Positions 15,337 to 19,940 of a stretch of DNA of 19,940 bases are shown one piece after another. Source of the stretch: an uncultured Pseudomonadota bacterium (GTDB taxonomy: Bacteria; Pseudomonadota; Alphaproteobacteria; Rs-D84); assembly GCA_947306185.1 (NCBI GenBank), contig CAMZFU010000017.1, positions 1 through 19,940 of the forward strand. Reading direction: 5' to 3'. Under the pieces are notes generated by a model, which was not told where the DNA came from, did no database searches, and saw only the letters and a list, made by a program, of their open reading frames with translations. Each line of letters opens with the position of its first letter. Position 1 is the stretch's first letter. The position numbers and the translations under genes are program-made.

Positions 15337-16215
15337 ATGCCATTAAAGTCCAAAAATCGTATGCGTGAATGGTTTGATACATTGTTCTATGGAATACTTA
15401 TCGCGATAGTTTTTCGCAGTTTGTTTCTTGAACCGTTTAATATTCCATCGGGGTCAATGATACCAACATTGCATATCGGTGACCATATTTTTGTAACAAA
15501 ATGGTCGTATGGCTATTCACGTTATTCGTTCCCGTTTGGGTCATGGAAATTGTGGAATGGGCGCATTTTTGGTGGCACACCAAAGGTTGGTGATGTTATC
15601 GTGTTCAGAAACCCTGTGGATGAATCGGTTGATTATGTAAAACGCCTTGTCGGATTGCCCGGTGACACGATTCAGGTTAAAAAGGGTCGTTTGTATATAA
15701 ATGGTGAAATGCTGGAACGTAAAGACCCACGTCCGTACGTTGTTGCGGTTTTGCCACGTTCATTGCGTTCGGTGGGGTATTATCGCGACAATATGACGAT
15801 AAAGGGTAACAAGATTTGGGTTGATAATGAACCGGCACCGTTCAATTACACTATTGAATATAAAAGTGACAATATATGTCATAAAAATGCTGGGTTATGC
15901 GGTGTGTTTCCTGCAACCGAATATACCGAGGTTTTACCGAACGGTGTTGAACACAGCATAATTGAATTTACCGACGAAGGTTATATGGATAATACCGAAG
16001 AATACCTTGTTCCGGAAAAGCATTTATTCTTTATGGGCGATAACCGCGATAACAGTAATGACAGTCGTGCAGACGTTGGTTTTGTTCCAATGGATAATGT
16101 GTTGGGACGTGTATGGTTTGTATGGTATTCACATAACTACTCATCGCCGATGTTAATGTTCTGGAATTGGAATTCCAAAATGCGTTGGGACAGATTTGGC
16201 AAAGGAATACATTAA
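15337..16215 (+). CDS. lepB: Signal peptidase I
   Basis: LepB removes signal peptides from exported proteins on the outer face of the inner membrane, including those of BamA and the barrel protein in this window. The 292-residue product has one membrane helix at about residues 14-30. The catalytic serine follows in IPSGSMIPTL (Ser40). The general-base lysine is in VDYVKRLVGLPGD (Lys102), and the conserved box GDNRDNSNDSR is near residue 232. A single N-terminal helix is usual for alphaproteobacteria, whereas E. coli has two. A longer frame from 15283 is rejected: its start lies upstream of the predicted transcription start. rnc begins one base after the stop. The lepB-rnc pair is a conserved order. 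Confidence 0.95.
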   Translation: MPLKSKNRMREWFDTLFYGILIAIVFRSLFLEPFNIPSGSMIPTLHIGDHIFVTKWSYGYSRYSFPFGSWKLWNGRIFGGTPKVGDVIVFRNPVDESVDYVKRLVGLPGDTIQVKKGRLYINGEMLERKDPRPYVVAVLPRSLRSVGYYRDNMTIKGNKIWVDNEPAPFNYTIEYKSDNICHKNAGLCGVFPATEYTEVLPNGVEHSIIEFTDEGYMDNTEEYLVPEKHLFFMGDNRDNSNDSRADVGFVPMDNVLGRVWFVWYSHNYSSPMLMFWNWNSKMRWDRFGKGIH

Positions 16216-16216
16216 A

Positions 16217-16846
16217 ATGCAATTAAAATATAAATTCAAAGACGAAAGTTTGTTTAATCTTGCCATGACCCAAAGTGGTGTTGATGGTACGAATAATAAT
16301 GAAAAATTAGAATTCTTGGGCGATCGTGTGTTGGGACTGTCGGTGTCATCAATGCTTTATGCGATGTTTCCTAATGAAACCGAAGGCGAATTGGCGCGTC
16401 GATATGCGGCATTAGTATCAACCGAGACATTGGCAGATGTTGCAATACAATTGGATTTAGAAAAATCGTTACACCATGGGCATGTAACCGGTGGCCGTAA
16501 ACGTCATATGCTGGCCAATACCATGGAGGCAGTCCTTGGTGCGATGTTTTTAGATTCTGATTTTAATACGGCGCGTGATTTCATATGTGATATTTGGCAT
16601 GATTTGGCCGCTGCTGAGATTCAAGCCCCCAAAGATGCAAAAACAAAATTGCAGGAATTCGTGCAAAAGCATGCAAACGGATTATTGCCATCATATGAAT
16701 ACACTGAACCGACGGGGGCCGCGCATTGTCCGGTTTTTACGGTTACGGTGACGGCATTGGGGCAAACCGCAATGGGGCAGGGCGCATCCAAAAAGGACGC
16801 ATCTACCGCGGCCGCGGATGCATTGTTGAAAAAACTTGCAATTTAG
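16217..16846 (+). CDS. rnc: Ribonuclease III
   Basis: RNase III cuts double-stranded RNA and processes rRNA precursors. The 209-residue protein has the signature NEKLEFLGDRVLGL at 29-42, with metal ligands Glu32 and Asp36. A second active-site segment LANTMEAVLGAMFLD follows (Asn101, Glu104). The C-terminal double-stranded RNA-binding domain has KTKLQEFVQKH and GASKKDASTAAADALLKKL. Two positions are unusual. The second-segment metal ligand, Asp in E. coli (Asp114), is Asn101 here. The usual THxS motif near the N-terminus reads AMTQSG. A TTG start at 16196 inside lepB is possible on paper, but the ATG at 16217 has AAAGGA 10 nt upstream and sits one base after the lepB stop. secG follows by 50 nt. 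Confidence 0.94.
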   Translation: MQLKYKFKDESLFNLAMTQSGVDGTNNNEKLEFLGDRVLGLSVSSMLYAMFPNETEGELARRYAALVSTETLADVAIQLDLEKSLHHGHVTGGRKRHMLANTMEAVLGAMFLDSDFNTARDFICDIWHDLAAAEIQAPKDAKTKLQEFVQKHANGLLPSYEYTEPTGAAHCPVFTVTVTALGQTAMGQGASKKDASTAAADALLKKLAI

Positions 16847-16896
16847 TATTTGGGTAATTAAAATTGGGTAAAATCACAAAATCAAAGGAATAAGAT

Positions 16897-17400
16897 ATGT
16901 TTTCAATTTTATTGGTATTACTGATAATCGTCGCAGTGTTTATGACAGGTATCATTTTATTACAGAAATCCGAAGGCAGTGGCATGTCTGGTTCATCAGC
17001 GGCGTCCATGTTTGGTGGCGCATTGACGGGCGCAGCGGCGGGTAATTTCCTTACCAAATTGACAACATGGTTGGCGGTAATATTCTTTGTGTTGTGTGCG
17101 GCATTGGCGTTGGTTTCATCCAAATCAAATATGGCAAACCCACAAAATGATATTCGTGCAGAATTGGTTGCCGGTGAAAATGCGGCGGCCGAAGCGGCCA
17201 AAGAAGCAGAAGCCGCAGCCAAGGCAGAGCAGGCCGCAACAGAAGAAAAGAAAGAAGAGGTACCGGTGGTCGAAGAAAAGAAAGCGGTAGAGGAAACAAA
17301 ACCGGTCGAAGAAAAGAAGCCAGCGGAAGAAAAGAAACCAGAACCTGCGAAACCATCCAAAAAGTCGACCAAGAAATCTAAAACAACAACCAAGAAATAA
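16897..17400 (+). CDS. secG: SecG preprotein translocase subunit with long charged tail
   Basis: SecG is the small helper subunit of the SecYEG channel. Residues 1-70 match the family: a first membrane helix FSILLVLLIIVAVFMTGIIL, then the hallmark LLQKSEGSGMSGSS, a Gly/Ala loop with FGGALTGAAAGNFLTKLT, and a second helix to about 67. The rest, about 95 residues, is a low-complexity tail. It has an Ala/Glu part (AAAEAAKEAEAAAKAEQAA) and then repeated EEKK and PVEEKKPAEEKK units, ending in a Lys-rich stretch. E. coli SecG has 110 residues in all; tails of this kind occur in several alphaproteobacteria, and no role is known to me. AAAGGAATAAG precedes the ATG. No separate promoter is evident, so it may be read from lepB-rnc. 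A terminator abuts the stop. Confidence 0.92.
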   Translation: MFSILLVLLIIVAVFMTGIILLQKSEGSGMSGSSAASMFGGALTGAAAGNFLTKLTTWLAVIFFVLCAALALVSSKSNMANPQNDIRAELVAGENAAAEAAKEAEAAAKAEQAATEEKKEEVPVVEEKKAVEETKPVEEKKPAEEKKPEPAKPSKKSTKKSKTTTKK

Positions 17401-17424
17401 AAAAACGCCCAAACGGGCGTTTTT
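17401..17424. terminator. Bidirectional terminator between secG and the FGRG gene
   Basis: AAAAACGCCC (17401-17410) pairs perfectly with GGGCGTTTTT (17415-17424) around AAAC. The A-run and T-run make it work on both strands. It starts at the base after the secG stop and contains part of the stop codon of the convergent gene at 17425-17423. Confidence 0.88.
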
Positions 17425-18694
17425 ATCTATTGTTTACTGGTCCTTGCAATTGTTGTTGCAATGATGTTTTTATTTGCTTAACTTCTTCTTCCATTTCTTT
17501 CATATTTATATCTTTTTCTAATCCAGTACCAAGTTCGGCAAGTTCTCTGCCACGACCAAATACCTTTTCCTTTGCCTTGGCAACTTCGGCAAGATATATT
17601 TTAAGAATCCCCATTTTTGCATCCAAGATTTTCAAAAGACTATCGTACGCTTTTTTGATTTTCGTGTATTTGCTTTCTGATGTCCTTAACCTTGTTTCAA
17701 GGTCTGTTTTTTCGCTCTCTAACGTTCCTATTCTGTCATTAAGTTGGTCTAAATTTGTTTGTTTGGTACCATTTGCGCGTTCAAGTGCGGCCACTTTTTG
17801 TTGTAATTCCGCAATAGTTTGGTTTTGGTTCAAAATGGTTGATTCTAACCCACCTGTAAGATGTTCAATATAATTATCTTCTTTATTAAAACCATACAGG
17901 TTCTGCGAATCAAATTCTTGTTTCACCATATCTAACATTTCTTGAAATGGTTTTGCATCATTTTTATTACGGTTTATCGCTTCTGATAAATAAAAAGTAA
18001 TATGAGATACATCTGTTTTTATAAGTTTTTCTAATTTTGCCGTATCAGGTGGAACCATTGACAGTTCCGTTGTGATTCGATTGCGAACAAGGTTTATTGC
18101 CTTTTGATAGCCCAAAAGTTCTATCTGGTAATCATCTGCATTTGGTCGCCGGGTTTCATATATGTTTTGGGTTCTGTTAAATGCGCATATGCATATATCC
18201 TCTGGGGTTGCCAATGGATGGTCGGAAATGGCCATACGTACCGCCTGGGCAAAAGATTTATCATAAAGTGCTACATCTGTAGCAGTTTTCAAGATTTGTT
18301 TCAGATAAAAATATGATGTTTTAGGGTTTTCTAGGATTCCCTTATTAACCACCTTAAAAATATTTTTTAATGCGATATGTTCTCTATCTCTATCTATATA
18401 CTTTGCGTCCGCCAAAGACATTAATAATGCCACGGTTTCAACAAATTTTACGGATTCTGGGCTATTGTCTTCAAGTGCATCAATCACTTCTTGTAGAAAC
18501 GCCATTTCAATATCTTTTTGGGGGGAAGACTTTATGCGTCTTACATCGTCTTGATAAGTTTTCAATACTTCTACATCGCGTTCACGTATCGCATCGACCC
18601 AATATGGTATACTCAACACCGGCACTTTCCATAAACTAACAAATTTATCAATGAAAACGTTAATTTTTTCTTGGGTTTGTCTGTCTTCTTGCAT
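17423..18694 (-). CDS. FGRG-motif coiled-coil protein, intact paralogue (unknown function)
   Basis: I do not recognise this 423-residue protein. It has no signal peptide or membrane helix. Residues 1 to about 265 are a predicted all-helical region with conserved-looking pieces such as NPKTSYFYLKQI and HPLATPEDICI. Residues about 280-360 form a heptad-rich coiled coil (NQTIAELQQKVAALERANG and later). A C-terminal conserved block follows: LLKILDAKMGILKIYLAEV, then FGRG at 379-382. The upstream neighbour is a clear paralogue in the same order of parts, though broken. The reading frame extends upstream to 18742, but the ATG at 18694 has AAAGGA 7 nt before it and lies after the -10 box, so it is the start. 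It has its own promoter and shares a terminator with secG. Cytoplasmic location is inferred. Confidence 0.85.
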   Translation of the reverse strand: MQEDRQTQEKINVFIDKFVSLWKVPVLSIPYWVDAIRERDVEVLKTYQDDVRRIKSSPQKDIEMAFLQEVIDALEDNSPESVKFVETVALLMSLADAKYIDRDREHIALKNIFKVVNKGILENPKTSYFYLKQILKTATDVALYDKSFAQAVRMAISDHPLATPEDICICAFNRTQNIYETRRPNADDYQIELLGYQKAINLVRNRITTELSMVPPDTAKLEKLIKTDVSHITFYLSEAINRNKNDAKPFQEMLDMVKQEFDSQNLYGFNKEDNYIEHLTGGLESTILNQNQTIAELQQKVAALERANGTKQTNLDQLNDRIGTLESEKTDLETRLRTSESKYTKIKKAYDSLLKILDAKMGILKIYLAEVAKAKEKVFGRGRELAELGTGLEKDINMKEMEEEVKQIKTSLQQQLQGPVNNR

Positions 18695-18719
18695 AAAAAA
18701 TCCTTTGCTTAATGAGATT

Positions 18720-18728
18720 ATTATATCA
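18720..18728 (-). promoter_or_regulatory. Extended -10 promoter of the intact FGRG gene
   Basis: On the minus strand TGATATAAT occurs with TATAAT at 18725-18720, the same extended -10 sequence as before the barrel gene at 12760. No clear -35 is seen. It is about 25 nt before the ATG at 18694, leaving room for the AAAGGA ribosome site. The position between the upstream terminator and the ATG supports separate transcription. Confidence 0.55.
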
Positions 18729-18760
18729 TAAAAATGCACCAAATAAAAATAGTTGTATAA

Positions 18761-18786
18761 AAAAAACGCCCAAACGGGCGTTTTTT
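18761..18786. terminator. Terminator of the broken FGRG paralogue
   Basis: AAAAAACGCCC (18761-18771) pairs perfectly with GGGCGTTTTTT (18776-18786) around AAAC, identical in core and loop to 17401-17424. Read on the minus strand it ends the upstream paralogue, whose TAA stop (18787-18785) overlaps the hairpin. A- and T-runs on both sides make it bidirectional in form. Confidence 0.85.
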
Positions 18787-19663
18787 ATATCCTTGAACCC
18801 TGCTTTTCTGCTGTCTTCATCTTGGCAAACATCAGTTCTGTTTCCCTGATAAGGTTATAATCTTGTTGTGGGTTCTTCCCGTACAAGATAGTTTTTATAT
18901 CTTCAAGGATTTTTGCAAGGGCGGCCCCACGACCAAATGTCATGTCTTTTTTAGCATCATAATCTGCCAAATCCACCTTGACCGCGCCAAGTTTCGCATT
19001 CAATACTTTTATGAAATGTTCGCGATCTCCTTTGAGTTTTTTGTTTTCTTTTTGCAATTCATCAATTTGTTTTGCGTATTGTTCTTCTTTTTCTTTTTGA
19101 GCAATGACAAGGTCTTGTTTCTCTCGTTGAAGTGTTGCAACTTGGTTTTGTAATTCTTCAATTTTGGTCTGCTGCTTTATCACTGTTTGTGCCGCATCTT
19201 CGTTATATTGTCGGATATAATCGGGTTGGCGCGACGCGAATATATTTTCCATCTGATATTTTTTATAATATTCTTTGTTCAGTGCATCCATTTTGGCGGC
19301 ATCTTCTGGGCGTTTTTGCATTATCAAGACTTCTCTTATAGAAGCGGCAAGATTTGCCAATAACCCCGGTTGCATATCATCTTGTATTAATTTACGGTCC
19401 GGAAAATCTTGGTGCAATTCTGCGTCTATGCGTGCATCCATTTTTACAACTTGATCAGATAGCATGTCTATTAATTCATCTGGCGCCTTGGTATCGTCTT
19501 TTTTTACAGACTTGGCGTATTGAATCACATCATACGGGGTTGCGTATTCTGACAGTGCAACCGTGCGACATAATTCCGTCGAAGGACTCTGATGTTTATT
19601 GCGAACATGGACCAATAAACGGTATGCAATTTGTGGGTCTTTGATTTTCCCTTCGTTAACCAT
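18785..19663 (-). CDS. FGRG-motif coiled-coil paralogue, C-terminal fragment
   Basis: This 292-codon frame is the C-terminal three quarters of a gene matching the intact copy at 17423. Shared pieces in the same order include MVNEGKIKDPQIAYRLLVHV (intact copy: VVNKGILENPKTSYFYLKQI), ATPYDVIQYA, the coiled-coil start TKIEELQNQVATLQ, HFIKVLNAKLGAVKVDLADY, and FGRG at 18937-18926. The apparent start at 19663 aligns with the interior of the intact protein, has no ribosome site, and homologous residues (DADTTEFREAEETLLY) continue in frame upstream. So this is not a natural N-terminus. It is either a broken gene or a sequencing error. Confidence 0.75.
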   Translation of the reverse strand: MVNEGKIKDPQIAYRLLVHVRNKHQSPSTELCRTVALSEYATPYDVIQYAKSVKKDDTKAPDELIDMLSDQVVKMDARIDAELHQDFPDRKLIQDDMQPGLLANLAASIREVLIMQKRPEDAAKMDALNKEYYKKYQMENIFASRQPDYIRQYNEDAAQTVIKQQTKIEELQNQVATLQREKQDLVIAQKEKEEQYAKQIDELQKENKKLKGDREHFIKVLNAKLGAVKVDLADYDAKKDMTFGRGAALAKILEDIKTILYGKNPQQDYNLIRETELMFAKMKTAEKQGSRI

Positions 19664-19940
19664 ATATAACAGTGTTTCTTCTGCCTCGCGAAATTCTGTG
19701 GTGTCTGCATCTTAGAAATGTTTGGGCCTCTTGTCTTGGGTCAATCAATGCGCCACATATTTGTACGAATATGTCTTGGGCCTCGGTACTGGAAAGTTCT
19801 TCGCCTTCTGATTCCGTAAAGGCCTCGATATGTCTTTCTGGATATAATTCACCGTTGTTTATTCTCTCCATAATAGGGTGTAATGATGCGATACTATGCA
19901 GTTTGGCCGCATCATTGTTCATGTCTTGATTACCAATCAT
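19656..19940 (-). CDS. FGRG paralogue, N-terminal fragment
   Basis: This frame begins at the last base of the window with ATG and encodes 94 residues. The first 76 or so (to DPRQEAQTFL) correspond to the helical N-terminus of the intact paralogue; EAQDIFVQICGALID matches its VKFVETVALLMSLAD region. After the frameshift point the frame reads about 18 unrelated residues to a stop at 19656. The first Met could be the true start, since the intact copy has a similar N-terminal length. A second Met lies at 19922. The real start could also be outside the window. Confidence 0.6.
   Translation of the reverse strand: MIGNQDMNNDAAKLHSIASLHPIMERINNGELYPERHIEAFTESEGEELSSTEAQDIFVQICGALIDPRQEAQTFLRCRHHRISRGRRNTVIYG
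19709..19716 (-). other. Frameshift point in the FGRG paralogue
   Basis: The minus strand reads TTT CTA AGA TGC in the upstream frame. Skipping the A at 19712 gives CTA GAT GCA GAC, which is the downstream frame. The region is a short AA pair rather than a long homopolymer. Confidence 0.6.

Larger units (their letters stand above)
18785..19940 (-). pseudogene. FGRG paralogue interrupted by a one-base frameshift
   Basis: Joining the two reading frames by dropping one A at about 19712 (minus strand ...TTT CTA A GAT GCA...) gives one protein of about 385 residues. It aligns end to end with the intact paralogue, including the junction. In the downstream frame a TAA stands immediately before GAT, so nothing reads through without the shift. 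No classical slippery heptamer or RF2-type site is visible. Confidence 0.65.

Noticed and set aside
16803..17393. Minus-strand Ser/Phe-rich frame opposite secG.
   Set aside because: It mirrors the EEKK/Lys-rich tail of SecG on the other strand; no promoter or ribosome site is visible.
19705..19720. Programmed +1 frameshifting in the broken paralogue.
   Set aside because: No recognised slippery sequence, internal Shine-Dalgarno-like stimulator or in-frame stop at the shift codon is visible; mutation or sequencing error is simpler.

Overview
The window reads as a chromosomal piece of an alphaproteobacterium, moderately AT-rich and using the standard code (TGA is a stop in rseP). It is probably a host-associated or reduced-genome lineage. 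The reasons are the frr-uppS-cdsA-rseP-bamA envelope cluster, a VirB-type secretion locus beside it, an opacity-type surface barrel, and a small genome style with overlapping stops and very short leaders. I cannot place it in a genus; a gut or Rickettsiales/Holosporales-like alphaproteobacterium is a guess.

Left part (1-6394, minus strand). Transcription runs right to left through frr, uppS, cdsA, rseP and bamA: ribosome recycling, undecaprenyl-PP synthesis, CDP-diacylglycerol synthesis, the site-2 protease of the envelope stress response, and outer-membrane protein assembly. dxr, which commonly lies between cdsA and rseP, is absent. After bamA a good promoter drives a type IV secretion cluster: a 48-residue VirB7-like lipoprotein, a VirB8-like protein, and a third gene (expected virB9) that begins with a TAATG overlap and runs off the left edge.

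Middle (6353-8159). A tRNA-Ala(GGC) with its own promoter and terminator is followed by a histidine-phosphatase family gene with a probably leaderless mRNA. A Na+/Ca2+ antiporter family gene converges on it.

Accessory part (8160-13726). A 1511-residue protein of unknown function has a hydrophobic central block, a 63-nt in-frame tandem repeat and a charged C-terminal half. It ends at a strong terminator and is followed by a separately transcribed outer-membrane beta-barrel gene.

Right housekeeping part (13723-17424). A comM/yifB ATPase gene diverges from lepB-rnc-secG (signal peptidase I, RNase III, SecG with a long charged tail). The two promoters overlap back to back.

Right end (17401-19940, minus strand). 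Two tandem paralogues of an unrecognised helical/coiled-coil family share an FGRG motif near the C-terminus. Each ends at a copy of the same hairpin terminator. The upstream copy is broken by a one-base frameshift.

No gene-free stretch exceeds 300 bases. The most interesting material is the giant repeat protein, the FGRG paralogue pair, the small VirB7-like gene, and the recurring promoter-to-ATG distance that implies leaderless transcripts.
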